From contig JAPJBO010000684.1 in NCBI GenBank assembly GCA_030068145.1, positions 1-64,000 of the forward strand: a DNA stretch of 64,000 nucleotides, read 5' to 3'. The notes under the pieces are model-generated. The model did no database searches, was not told the origin of the DNA, and was given only the letters and a program-made list of their open reading frames with translations. Positions 52,203 through 62,016 of this stretch are shown one piece after another; position 1 is the first letter of the stretch; each line of letters opens with the position of its first letter. Source of the stretch: Diplonema papillatum. Taxonomy: Eukaryota > Euglenozoa > Diplonemea > Diplonemida > Diplonemidae. The translations under genes were made by a program, and so were the position numbers.

Positions 52203-52874
52203 ATGAGCTGTCCAGTGACCCCTTTTGCCTGCGGCCTTGTGGCCGGGGTCTCAGTCGGATTCTGTCTGTGGGGCAGGAGGCGTGCTGCTGTCCCAGATAG
52301 AAAGCCGATCACCGAGAAGAATGCCCTCACACCGGATCCGAGGCGGATACTGAGCGAGGATGACACGTTGCTGTACGGAGCGAAAGCGGGGCTCACCGAG
52401 GTGAAGGAAGGCGCACGGATGCTTCCCCGTGAGATTTACCAGGAAGTCGTCCGAAGGATGCCGGTTGTATGCGTCGACGTCGTGATGCGGGACCGATCGA
52501 AAAGCAGGATCCTCATCGTCCAACGCGGGATGGAGCCTGTTAAAGGCTACTGGTGGTTACCAGGGGGCCGCATGCTCAAAGGAGAGACTTTTTACGCAGC
52601 AGCTGTCCGCAAGGCTGCTCAAGAGACAGGCTTATCGTGCGTACCCGTCAAGCATTTGGGTGTGTACAACACGATATTCCCCACGTCAGCATGGGACGGT
52701 GAAATGAAAGGCACACAAACGGTCAATGCAGTGGTGCTCGTCGATATCGAAAGTGCAGATGTAGTCCTCGATGATACGTCTGACAAGCACCAGTGGATTT
52801 CGACTGATCACAAAGAAGCGGAGGAGGCAGGGTTTGACCGGTATATTGTGGAGCAGCTTCGGCGGATCGAGTAA
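52203..52874 (+). CDS. Nudix hydrolase, GDP-mannose mannosyl hydrolase type, with N-terminal membrane anchor
   Basis: Uninterrupted 223-residue protein. The ATG at 52203 is the first in this frame. Residues about 7-24 are hydrophobic (PFACGLVAGVSVGFCLW) and followed by RRR, a likely membrane anchor or targeting signal. The core starts near IYQEVVRRMPVVCVDVV, then KGYWWLPGGR. The Nudix box runs G122-x5-E128-x7-R136-K-A-A-Q-E141-T-G143-L. Two of the usual box glutamates are replaced while R136 and E141 remain. That is the known pattern of GDP-mannose mannosyl hydrolases, which split GDP-mannose or GDP-glucose to GDP and sugar. The following NTIFPTSAWDG and QWISTDH also fit this family. It has no introns and resembles bacterial enzymes, so horizontal transfer is plausible but unproven. 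Confidence 0.88.
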   Translation: MSCPVTPFACGLVAGVSVGFCLWGRRRAAVPDRKPITEKNALTPDPRRILSEDDTLLYGAKAGLTEVKEGARMLPREIYQEVVRRMPVVCVDVVMRDRSKSRILIVQRGMEPVKGYWWLPGGRMLKGETFYAAAVRKAAQETGLSCVPVKHLGVYNTIFPTSAWDGEMKGTQTVNAVVLVDIESADVVLDDTSDKHQWISTDHKEAEEAGFDRYIVEQLRRIE

Positions 52875-54344
52875 TACGCAACGTATTCCCATTGAGTTGG
52901 CGAGCAGAGAGCTGAAACTATGCACTGGCATTTTGGTAACATGCTCGTGGAGCTTCACGGCATCGTGTCGGGTCACAAGGGAGCAAGGCGCTAGCTTCTT
53001 CGGGTCGCAAAATGTGAGTTCGGAAAGTGGACGCCACACTGAACGGGCCACGACGTGCGGCACCGATGGCTTTCAAAATACGACCGCACGAGACTGTGTG
53101 TAAGGAGCTGCACCCTCACAGCGAAAATTATCACAGCCGACGGCATTGATGGAAACGTGTTCTCCTTGCGTTCTTCTCGCCCAGGAACGACAAATGCCCA
53201 AATTTCCGTTGTCTCCCCTTACTCCTTCCGTACCGTATTAAGGGGTGTGTTCTTTTTTACACAAGCGCCAGCTTGGAAGGAGGTGCTCGACAAAGCTGCC
53301 AGACAAAGGACCGAAGGGCCCAAGTGCTGAAACTACTGAACTACGTGTTGAACAGACCGGAAGTCATGCGGGTCTACCCCTACACGACAAGACACACAAA
53401 CGGAACAGGTCAAAGTCCTGAGTGAGAAAACAACATACGGTGGCTTAAGCGAAGACAGATTGTGTTTGTGTTGTATTTGCCCCTCTACCTCTATTGTTTC
53501 CTCCCTTCGGAGTCAAAGCAGCTACGTCGCGCATTTGCGATCCAAACCTGGGGACTGCGTGCTGTCTTCTAACCACCAACAACAACGAGGCGGACCATTT
53601 TGGAATCCAGCCTCAGCAACGTGCGGGGACTGCGTGCCGTCAGTTAGACTGTACTGGTTACGTCACACTAACAGTGCTCCCGCTAACGAAAAAGTGCGAG
53701 GAATTCCTCAAAAGAGGCTCGAACAAAGAAGGTGAGGAATTCCTCACCTTTTTCCCGTTGGTGGTATCGTGTAGCCAAAGCACTGCATCACAGTCTACTC
53801 TCTGCTGGGCGTGGGCTGGCGGGCAGAAGTCTGGGGCTGCCACTCTGGAGCCGAGAAAGAGAGTCAAGGCTCAGAAGCAGCCCCGGATTTCTTGACAGAT
53901 TCTCTCCGAGTCGACACAAGAGCCTTGCTCCATGTGATCTCTGGTTTGCGTCTACTCGTGCCAATGATTTACCAGCACGCAGTATCGAGTGGAATTTGAA
54001 ATGGGCTGTTGCCTTCAGGAATGTACAGTGTTTATTGTGACAAACAGACTGAGAAGTGCAAACTTTCTCCACCTGTACCGTACCGTTCGCCAGGGGGCGG
54101 TGCCCCCCGGACCCCCCCCCCCCCCCCCCCCACTGTGCTCTGCGGAGTTTACTTCGCAGATTGCCACCGTAAAAAGAAGACAAGTCAGTGCTGCCTAGCG
54201 AGTCGCAGTCACAATCAGGGCGAGTGCCCTGAGTTTTTTAACTGATTGCTCAGACACGGTTGTAGGGGCCTTCTCCCCGTGACGGATTCGCCTGTGCTCT
54301 AGTAGCACGGGTGGTCCTGGCTGTGACGAGCTACGAACAGCCGC
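52875..54344. other. No gene recognised
   Basis: Short frames only. A 21-C run with neighbouring G-rich words lies around 54060-54130. Confidence 0.5.
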
Positions 54345-54510
54345 CTGACAAACCAGACTCACACCGCAGTCCTGTCTGCAGACACTCAGGTTCCACGCTG
54401 ATGATGGTCCGCCTTATGTGTCCGTGGCTTAAAGGACCGAAACACGGCGCAGACGGGACCAGTGGGGTGTTGAGCACATACCCATTCCAAGCACGTTCTT
54501 GCAACCCCCC
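54345..54510 (-). repeat. Dispersed repeat X, copy 3
   Basis: Inverted relative to copy 1. Shares TGATGATGGTCCGCCTTATG-type words (substituted) and CCATTCCAAGCACGTTCTTG. Confidence 0.7.
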
Positions 54511-54810
54511 CCCCAACCCCCCCCCCCCCCCCAACAGTAGAGAACGTACAGTAGTGAGTAGAGAAGAACGAGTGTAAAAGAAAGGAAGTAGCACGGACTA
54601 CCAGGCCAGCGGAGACCACCGCAAAAAGAAATTTTCTTTCCCCTACTTCATCCCACAAAACCATCACCAACAACAACGACCCCCCCCCCCCCCCCCCCCC
54701 CACCACGCGCTCTTCAAACCCAAGAAACATTTCCCCCCCCCCAGTGGGGCCCCCAGCGGGGAGACCGCGGAGTCGTTGGCACTGATCTGACTGACCCCCC
54801 CCCACCCCCC
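54500..54810. repeat. C-rich homopolymer region
   Basis: Four long C runs (about 54504-54532, 54680-54700, 54734-54742, 54796-54808) separated by unique bases. Run lengths may be unreliable. Confidence 0.8.
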
Positions 54811-54814
54811 AAAA

Positions 54815-55052
54815 ACGCCCGCAAAATGTGTCGCCAAACTGACGGGGTGACCATAATTGACCCATAAAGGTCCTTACCCATGAAGACCCCTCTTTTGCCG
54901 AACGAAGTTGTGGAGATGTGTCGGCTCTGCCCCAAGACGCCGTACATCGGCGAAAACGGCACCGAAACACCGCCCAAAACCACCCCATAGTAACGGTCTA
55001 AATCTGCAATCCCGGAAGCCTTCAAACTAATACCCTGTAACTCAGTGGCTTA
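54815..55052 (+). repeat. Dispersed repeat Y, copy 2
   Basis: Matches 5770-5990 closely in the same orientation, with an extra ATGGGTAAGGACC-type variation near 54870. Confidence 0.75.
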
Positions 55053-55079
55053 TATATGGGTCTGGTGCTCGGACCAAGT

Positions 55080-55734
55080 CCGAGCAACAGGGATTATCCT
55101 GTATGGTTAAAAAATTTTTTTTTCACCAAAAAAAAAAAAATTCTGAAAACAGGCCGGTGAAAAAAGATTTTTTAACCATGGGGATTTCTGGTGAAAACTT
55201 TTTGGCAAGGGACCCAGGCTACAGGCTCAGATGCTGGAGTCGTAGTTGCTGTTTTGTGTGTACACAGCCTGGTCCAGAAATATCTATGGGGCATGAGGGG
55301 CGTTCGGATTAGCGTGTTGGGGGGCGCCTGTCGTGAGCAGCTTCGCCCTGCCTCGATTCGTTGAAAGGCGTTGAGGCCATCATGCCGTAGTGCCCACTGG
55401 GACTGACAAGTGAGGAAGTCTCCACTTTGTCGTAGAGCCAGATTGTGTTTTCCATTACACCCAGTAATCAGTCACTGGAGGATCGTTTGCAATCCTGAAG
55501 CTCACAGGTCTGAAAGGATTTTGAAACTAAAAGAGATGTCGCTCGCCGCATTTGGTTTTAGTGGTGCTGCCACTACTGTGCTAACGTATGACGCTACTGT
55601 GTGGGACACTGCTTGCTTCAGCAATCCATGCTTCCCACACGCAGCGTGGGAAAAAAATTTTTCTGGCCATATCAAAGATTTTTTTACCGGGATTTTTCAG
55701 AATTTCGGGGATTAGAATAACCCCTGCCGAGCAA
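55080..55734 (+). mobile_element. Non-autonomous hAT element with 8-bp target duplication
   Basis: The element is 55088-55726 (639 bp). It begins CAGGGATTATCCTG and ends AGAATAACCCCTG, imperfect inverted termini starting with CAG. The flanks are CCGAGCAA at 55080-55087 and again at 55727-55734, a perfect 8-bp duplication as made by hAT transposases. Inside, an ATG at 55536 opens with MSLAAFGF, close to the MSLASFGF start of the adjacent transposase, and the frame is lost after a few dozen codons. It is therefore an internally deleted relative of the 56-59 kb element. Confidence 0.93.
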
Positions 55735-58700
55735 CAGAAAAAAAAAAAAAAAATCTCAAAAGGGGTTGGCGAAAATATTTTTTTCGCCAAAGGGACTTTT
55801 GCGTGGGGGGTCAGGGGGGTCACCTACAAGAGCCGAGACAGCAGGCGAGGCCGGAGGCCGAGGCTGGGTGATGCCCGAGAAGGCCGAGACAGGGCAGGCG
55901 AGGCCAGAGGCCGAGGCTGGGTGATGCACGAGAGGTCCCGGGCAACAGCACAGTCGAGTGCAGAGGCGGGCCCGCGGAGGCTGTGAGAGGGACTCAGGAT
56001 GAGGTGAACAAACACACTGTCTTGTTTCTTGTTTAACACAAAGTCAGCCAGGCCCAAACCAAGTAACATGTCGCTTGCGAGTTTCGGTTTCCGTGCGGCC
56101 GCTGCACGTGGCCCCTCAGACGAAACCATCCAGTTCGACTACGCGAACTGGAGAGGACCGAAGCTTGAGAAGCAAGCAAGCCTCAGGCGCATCAACCAGG
56201 GGACAGGCAGCAACAGGCTGAAGAACGCCGAGTTGCTGGCTAAGGTGAAGGCCTACGATGCTGCTCAAAAGAAGATCGCCGCCGAGAATGCTCTCACTGC
56301 TCGCACATCAGCCGAAGACCTGCCCGCTCAAGCAGAAGTTGCCATCCCAACACCACCTGCTGCAGTTGAACCCCCCGCATTTGAAGGCTACGAGGTTGTT
56401 GCCGAGTATGAGTCGGACCCAGATGATGACAGTCTTGTCGGACTTTCCGTTCTTGCTTTAGTAGCTGTCGTGGTCGTGATCCTGTCCGGTTCAGCAGTGG
56501 CATTTGAGCCGATTGTTGTTGACGACGAGCCCGCTCCTGAGTCGGAAGAAAACACGAAGTTTCGTACATTTGGCAGTGGCAAAATTCTGCGATCCACTGT
56601 TGACAGGTGGCTTGCCGAGTATCCATGGCTCGATGTGTCAGATGCGGGGGCCCAGTGCAAGGTTTGCAGCCAAAAGTTTCCGCGTACAAGAGCAGTCCTC
56701 ATCAACATGCCTTACGCCGACCAAACGCACCTCCGAAACCGCATGAAGAAGCACGAAACGTCCGCCGAGCATGTTTCTGTCTCTGACATTATGACAAACC
56801 TTCGTTCAGGTGTCAGTAAGATGCGGGCTCAACTGCGCAAGATTGTCAAAACAATCTTTAAAATCGCACGCCTGGAAATCCCCCACACGGTGCACGTGCA
56901 CGACTTGCTATCCTTCTTTTCTTGCTTGCACCAGGACCGCGATTTCTGTGCTTGGCTGAAGCAGGATGTGACGTATACATCGTCAACTGTGGTGAGAGAG
57001 CTTCTGGAGTTGATCGGCTTGGTATTAGAGAAGCGGCTGTACACCGAGATTAGGGAGTCCCGGTTTTGGTCAGCCACAGCAGATGCAACAACCGACGTGA
57101 CGGGAAAGCACCAACTTGTGGCCACCGTTCGTTACCTCAGGAGAAATGCTGTCCAAGAGCGCTTCATTGGCCTTGAAGTCCTGCACGATCAAACTGCAAC
57201 CGGCTACGCAACGAAGATAAAGCAGATGCTGTGTTATCTCCCGAAGGGCTCGTTCGTATCCTGCTCGTTTGATGGGGCTTCGGCGATGTCTGGGAAGTTT
57301 CAGGGTGCCGAGAAGAAGGTTCGCGGTGGGATCAATGCTACTGCGCTCTTCATGTGGTGTTGTGCCCACGTCCTCAACCTCCTTGCCCAGGATGGCATAA
57401 AAGCAGTTGCGTTCATGGGAGACTTCTTCAGAACCGTCCGCGCCCTTTGGCTGATCTTCTCCGACTCCGACATCAACAAGCTACTTCTGAGCAGCGTATT
57501 CGCAGACCCGACATTTGCAGCGATGTGTGAGAAGGTGAATCGTGCCCTGGTGGAGCCGTCCGATACACGCTGGCTGGCCTACTGGAGAAGTGTCTCTGTC
57601 ATCCGTATGCAGTATTCTGCAATACGCGAAGCCCTTAGACGCATCTGGAACGAGCGGAACAGCACCCACGCAGAGCACCTGTACAAAGAGGTGAGTAAGC
57701 CGCAATTTTTTGCATGTCTTGCACTTGCGTGTGACGTTCTGGAAAAGCTGCATGCAATCTCTCTTGTTTTCCAAGGAACCGCGACCACCATCTCGGATGT
57801 TTGCAGAGAAGTGGACTCGCTCGAAGCAGAATTGAGGGCACTAAGCTCGGAAGAAAGGGCCAAAAAGATCACGAAATACTACACTTGCTGGCGCCGTTCG
57901 TTCTTCGAAGCGACCAACGTTGCCGTTACCCCTGCAGCGTTCAGCACATTCCATCAGACTATCGCCTCCCCATACATTGCTGCACTCCTCAAGTCCACAA
58001 CGGTCCGGTTTGAATCCAAGGAAGTTCTTCGGCACTTCGTTGTCTTTGACCGCATTGCGTGGCCAGAGGGCGCGCACCTTACAAACTGGGGGGATGAACA
58101 CATCCGGGAGCTCTACAGATACTACAGCAAGCCCGGCCGGGTCACGTACCGACAATATGAAGTGGACGTGCCAGCAACAGACACGATGCCTCGACCCACA
58201 TACAGCACCACTCGCTCGGAAACGAAGACAGACCACGGCACTCCCCTTTTGCACGGAATGACCGAGGCAGACCTGGTGAGAGACTGGACCCTACTTAAGG
58301 AGGTTCTACGCGCCTCAAGATACTCCAAAAATGCACACGCGGTGTATCAAGCCTTCGCCCCTGATGGCACTGCGAGTGCCCGCATGCAGCCATTGAGACA
58401 ACTGGTCGAACTGGCACAGACCATTGTCAGTTCCTCTGCAGAAAGTGAACGCCAGTTCAGTACCCTGGCCCGTGTAAAGACCCGACTGCGCAACCGCATG
58501 CTGAACACGACACTGCGCGCCCTCTTTTTCATCGAAGACACCGATGAGAAGGAGATGGACGACGCGACTGCGGAGGAGGTAATCGACCTTTTTACTTCTG
58601 GCTTCGCAGCCGAAGCCCTAAGGGCAGCATGGTTTGCTGGAGAGTCTGAGCCGGTGGAGAAGGTAGCGAAAAAGCGCAAAATTGACTTGACACTACCCTG

Positions 58701-58958
58701 AAACCTTGCTGCACCTCCTTGTCCTGTCTTGACTTCTTCTTTTGTTAACTTGTACCCGTCCCTTCCACCAGACCAACCGCACGTATTCTCCGACTCTCTC
58801 TTCCTCCTTGCACCACGAACCGCCGAAGACTCAGAATGGAAGGACAGATGCGGGTGGACGGGCTCTGTACGACGTGAGGGCGAGAAAAATTTTCTCGCTG
58901 ACAGAAGAAATTTTTTCGCCAGCATTTTTGGCCTTGCTGGCGGGCAGAATAACCCCTG
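55735..58958 (+). mobile_element. Full-length hAT copy (left terminus apparently lost)
   Basis: The right end (58946-58958) is the same AGAATAACCCCTG terminus as in the 639-bp copy. Subterminal hairpins with AAATTTTTTTCGCC words lie at both sides. The left end starts abruptly at CAGAAAAAA, aligning to about base 70 of the short copy, so the first 50-70 bp appear missing or rearranged. A tandem GC-rich repeat (GGCCGAGACAGGGCAGGCGA type, 55830-55930) precedes the gene. Confidence 0.7.
56068..58701 (+). CDS. hAT-superfamily transposase
   Basis: 877 residues from the ATG at 56068. This start is chosen because the deleted sister copy keeps the same N-terminus. Cys197, Cys200, His229 and His235 make a TTF/BED-type finger that should bind element DNA. 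The RNase-H-like core has DATTD (Asp339/Asp343), SFDGAS (Asp402) and the CCAH motif (His434) before the usual large helical insertion. The C-terminal dimerisation region contains SSAESERQFS (Glu792 or Glu794 as the third acid) and the chain ends with a nuclear-localisation-like KKRKIDL. The whole frame is open, so it may be active. An unexpected hydrophobic stretch at about 125-148 (LVGLSVLALVAVVVVIL) is either a retained 66-bp intron or a real segment. Confidence 0.92.
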   Translation: MSLASFGFRAAAARGPSDETIQFDYANWRGPKLEKQASLRRINQGTGSNRLKNAELLAKVKAYDAAQKKIAAENALTARTSAEDLPAQAEVAIPTPPAAVEPPAFEGYEVVAEYESDPDDDSLVGLSVLALVAVVVVILSGSAVAFEPIVVDDEPAPESEENTKFRTFGSGKILRSTVDRWLAEYPWLDVSDAGAQCKVCSQKFPRTRAVLINMPYADQTHLRNRMKKHETSAEHVSVSDIMTNLRSGVSKMRAQLRKIVKTIFKIARLEIPHTVHVHDLLSFFSCLHQDRDFCAWLKQDVTYTSSTVVRELLELIGLVLEKRLYTEIRESRFWSATADATTDVTGKHQLVATVRYLRRNAVQERFIGLEVLHDQTATGYATKIKQMLCYLPKGSFVSCSFDGASAMSGKFQGAEKKVRGGINATALFMWCCAHVLNLLAQDGIKAVAFMGDFFRTVRALWLIFSDSDINKLLLSSVFADPTFAAMCEKVNRALVEPSDTRWLAYWRSVSVIRMQYSAIREALRRIWNERNSTHAEHLYKEVSKPQFFACLALACDVLEKLHAISLVFQGTATTISDVCREVDSLEAELRALSSEERAKKITKYYTCWRRSFFEATNVAVTPAAFSTFHQTIASPYIAALLKSTTVRFESKEVLRHFVVFDRIAWPEGAHLTNWGDEHIRELYRYYSKPGRVTYRQYEVDVPATDTMPRPTYSTTRSETKTDHGTPLLHGMTEADLVRDWTLLKEVLRASRYSKNAHAVYQAFAPDGTASARMQPLRQLVELAQTIVSSSAESERQFSTLARVKTRLRNRMLNTTLRALFFIEDTDEKEMDDATAEEVIDLFTSGFAAEALRAAWFAGESEPVEKVAKKRKIDLTLP

Positions 58959-59936
58959 GTCCACTTCCATAAAAAATTAACTCGCCGCTGAAAACTTAAA
59001 AGTTAAATTTATCTCCAAAACCAGGGGACCTAAAGGCCCCCGAAGGGGGGGTAGACCTATTATCCACCCGTTTTTTTTTTTCCGGGAATTCCGCGAACAT
59101 TAAAACTAGTGGCGTTAAAAATTGCTATTATCCAGGCTTTATCCAATGCTTATCCATGGGCTATCCAGGGTTTTGTTGCAGGGTGGTGTTTTTTTCCTTC
59201 GCGCCTTCGGCGCGATATTGATTATTGTTTGTAAAACCAACCTGTCCGGTCGAGTGTTGTTGGGTGCCCGTTGACAATTCTGCTTGTCTAGGTTAGGAAG
59301 AGCCAACATCGAAGGATTGAAAAGCAACATTGCTATGAACGCTTGGCTGCCACAAGCCCCCTTCCCTGTGGCAAATTTTTCTGTCACCTCTGGCTTCATC
59401 CCGAACATAACTGAGAGATTTCGATATCACAAGGCACTCCCACGACCGTTCTTTTGCCGCCTGGCCGACGTTCCCTGCACTGGATGCGGTAGAATTCAAG
59501 GAAGAAGTGCCACCGAACAACCCACAGGTTGACATACCAGCCGTATCTGCACCAGTTGCACCTGCACTGGGTCCGACCAAAGCTGAGTGCACTGAGACAA
59601 CAGAAACTAGTCCACACCAGCCGGCGCTTCAGCCGTCCTCTTCACAGCGCCAGCAAAGCAAAGCGCACCCACAGGGGCAGAGTGTGCTGGTTCACAAAAC
59701 ACTACACAAAACCGCGGCCTTGAGAAACCATTGATCAGCCTCTTTTCCGTTTTAACAGCTCTTTTTCTTGTTTTCACTCTCTCTTTTTGCTTGTTGGCAA
59801 CATTTACATTCTATGCTGTTTCCACACTTCTTCTCACTTGGTATGCTGGTGATACACTCACAGCAGGTGGGCAGACCCACTTCCATAAAAAATTTACTCG
59901 CCGCTGAAAAATTAAAAAGTTTAATTTATGGGAAAA
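58959..59936. other. Repeat-rich spacer without a recognised gene
   Basis: TTCCATAAAAAATT-ACTCGCCGCTG occurs at both 58969 and 59881. 59197-59218 has the hairpin CGCGCCTTCGGCGCG also seen at 5503-5519. 59296-59345 matches 5110-5165 (AGAGCC-CATCGAAGGAT, CTATGAACGCTT). The frame at 59284-59532 (plus) runs through this repeat and is not recognised. Confidence 0.55.
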
Positions 59937-60664
59937 GTGCCTTAGGGGACTAGTCCTAATGTGAAATGTGCCCTTAGGGGACTAGTCCCCTAAGGGCAAA
60001 CAATTTCATTGGACTTTTTGCCAGGGAAGTGTACTCAGCAAATTTTTAGCAAATTTTCGGAAATTTTCAGATTTTTCGGTTTGGCAGATTTTGGCCATTT
60101 TGGCCGATTTTTCCAGATTTTGGCAGATTTTGGCCATTTTCGGCCATTTTTGGATCTGGAAAATCGGCAAAAATGGCCAAAATCTGGAAAATCGGCCAAA
60201 ATGTGGAGAAATCGGCCAAAATGGCCGAAAATGGCCAAAATGTGCAAAAATGGCCAAAATCTGGAAAAATCGGCCAAAATCGGCAAAAATGGCCAAAATG
60301 TGGAAAATCGGCAAAAAATAGCCTAAATCTGGAAAAATCGGCAAAAATGGCCGAAAATGGCCAAAATGTGGAAAATCGGCAAAAAAAAAATGGCCAAAAT
60401 CTGCCAACATCTGGAAAGATCGGCAAAAATGGCCAAAATGTGGAAAATCGGCAAAAATGGCCAAAATCTGGAAAAATCGGCAAAAATGGGCAAAAATGGC
60501 CACAATCTGCCAAAATCTGCAAAAATCTGGAAAAAATGAAAATTTCCAAAATTTGCTCAAAATCTGCTAAGTGCATTTCCCTGACAAAAGTCAAGGTAAC
60601 AATTTCCAAGTGGGACTAGTCCCCTAAGGGCACATTTCACATTGGGACTAGTCCCCTAAGGCAC
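59937..60664. mobile_element. 728-bp element with long terminal inverted repeats and a simple-sequence interior
   Basis: The left end GTGCCTTAGGGGACTAGTCC and the right end are inverted copies for about 55 bp and match less well for another 60 bp. The arm contains two copies of CTTAGGGGACTAGTCC, and 59971-59996 is a perfect 26-bp palindrome around ACTAGT. The interior is built almost wholly from AAAATCTGG, AAAAATCGGC and AAAATGGCC words. It has no coding capacity beyond frames caused by the repeat. No target duplication is evident. Confidence 0.85.
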
Positions 60665-60769
60665 CTTACCCTAAATTTATTGGTGTGGTCGGTGGGCCAG
60701 TTCCCCGTAGTTCCCCCGTAGTTCAATATGGGGGGGGGGTGTCGTTTTTTTTTTTCGTTTCTTGTTTTT

Positions 60770-62016
60770 TTGCTGAGTGCTTCAGGGATGCGGCCTTGGG
60801 TCCTGGAGAGCATTTCTGAGCTACTTTGCACTTTTTCGTCACAAAGTAAGGACAATTTCGGGTAATTCGAGCGTATCAAGATCAAAGACCCCAGGAGACA
60901 AGCCACCTGGTCCAGGCCAAAATCGGTGAATTTCGGGGGGTAATTCCTTTGTGGCGATCACTTTCTGCAGTCGGCCCTGGCGAAGGTGGGGCGGAAGAGC
61001 TACAAAGGTGCAGTATTACGGCCCCAACTTGCGCAGAGCGGCCATGTGCTATGCGTGCCCCGAAGCGGAAGGAATAGGATGAGACGGAAGGACAGACTGG
61101 GAGTCACGGTTTGACAGGTAGTGACAGGATCAGCTGCGGTAAGGAGAGCAGGAAATGTTCTACCAGAGGCCCCGCGCCCGCCGGGTTTCGAAGCGATCGC
61201 GGGACCGGAGACATTCGCGGCGGTCGGAGGAGAGAGGTGGTTCCGGGCTCTGCAGTATTGGCTGGATGGGATGTGCTGGTCGGTGGCGGGTGACGTCTCG
61301 ATGGCGGAGCTCGCCGTCGACTTTGAAGTGTGCACCAAACTGGATCTTCCGGGCTGTGTCGTAGCGACGACGGACGGGACACCGTTGAGCATGCGTGCGA
61401 GGGTTCTCGGAAAACGTTTAAAAACCGTCGGGGATGCGCTGGAGCGAAACGGCGACGGACCGCTTCTGCCAGACAGGAAACTGGAGAAGATAGGGTCGCT
61501 GAGAACGGTGGGAGCTCCGCCGTGCCTCACGGGGTACGAGATGAGGCCGATCTTCCGTGGTAGTACGGAGACGATGGAAGTGCTCGAGACACAGCTGACG
61601 ACGGCACGAGTTCAGCGACGAGGCGTGGGGGATGGATCTTTTCCCTACGTACGGAGGTGCGTGCGGCGAGATGGGCGGTGTTCAACGCTACGGAACACGA
61701 AAAGTGGAGTGAGCGGGTGTGCGGGTGAGCACCAGAAAGTGAAGTGCGGCGTGTGAAAGCGCCGGTGCAGCAACCGATGAACCTGGACGAGCAATCGAAG
61801 AAGAAGCGAGGCACCAAACGCGCCTGAGAGCGCGACGATCAAGTCGAGCGAAAGAGGCGAAAGAATAACACATCACGTACGAAGAAGAAGAGATAACCGC
61901 GACACCGCAAATCGCCACAGATTATTTGCATTCTAGCCCAAACTATCAGAGGCGGTCGCGGTCGAAGACGGCAACCCGAGCGAGGAGTAAGGTTGATAAC
62001 CAGAATGACAGGTCAT
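60770..62016 (+). repeat. Large dispersed repeat, copy 2 (left part)
   Basis: Inverted copy of about 7740-8810. Collinearity breaks at 62016, where a TIR element begins, and resumes at 63384. Confidence 0.8.
60960..61945 (+). pseudogene. LINE-type ORF C-terminal remnant
   Basis: Three successive pieces lie in shifted frames. The first (about 60966-61110) is SALAKVGRKSYKGAVLRPQL and onwards. The second (61230-61400) has WFRALQYWLDGMCWSVAGDV and SMAELAVDFEVCTKLDLP, a pattern I associate with LINE-like ORFs of algae and dinoflagellates downstream of the RT. The third (61744-61890) is the basic tail with NLDEQSKKKRGTKRA, broken by a stop. The family 3' word follows at 61908-61940. No RT core is present. 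Confidence 0.55.

Noticed and set aside
55735..56067. Intact left terminus for the full-length hAT copy
   Set aside because: No CAGGGGTTATTCT-like sequence is present there; the only such left end belongs to the 639-bp copy.
61121..61756. A 211-codon intact gene
   Set aside because: Its central part is the LINE-like segment shared with 7.8-8.6 kb; the flanking residues are frameshifted read-through, so it is a remnant.
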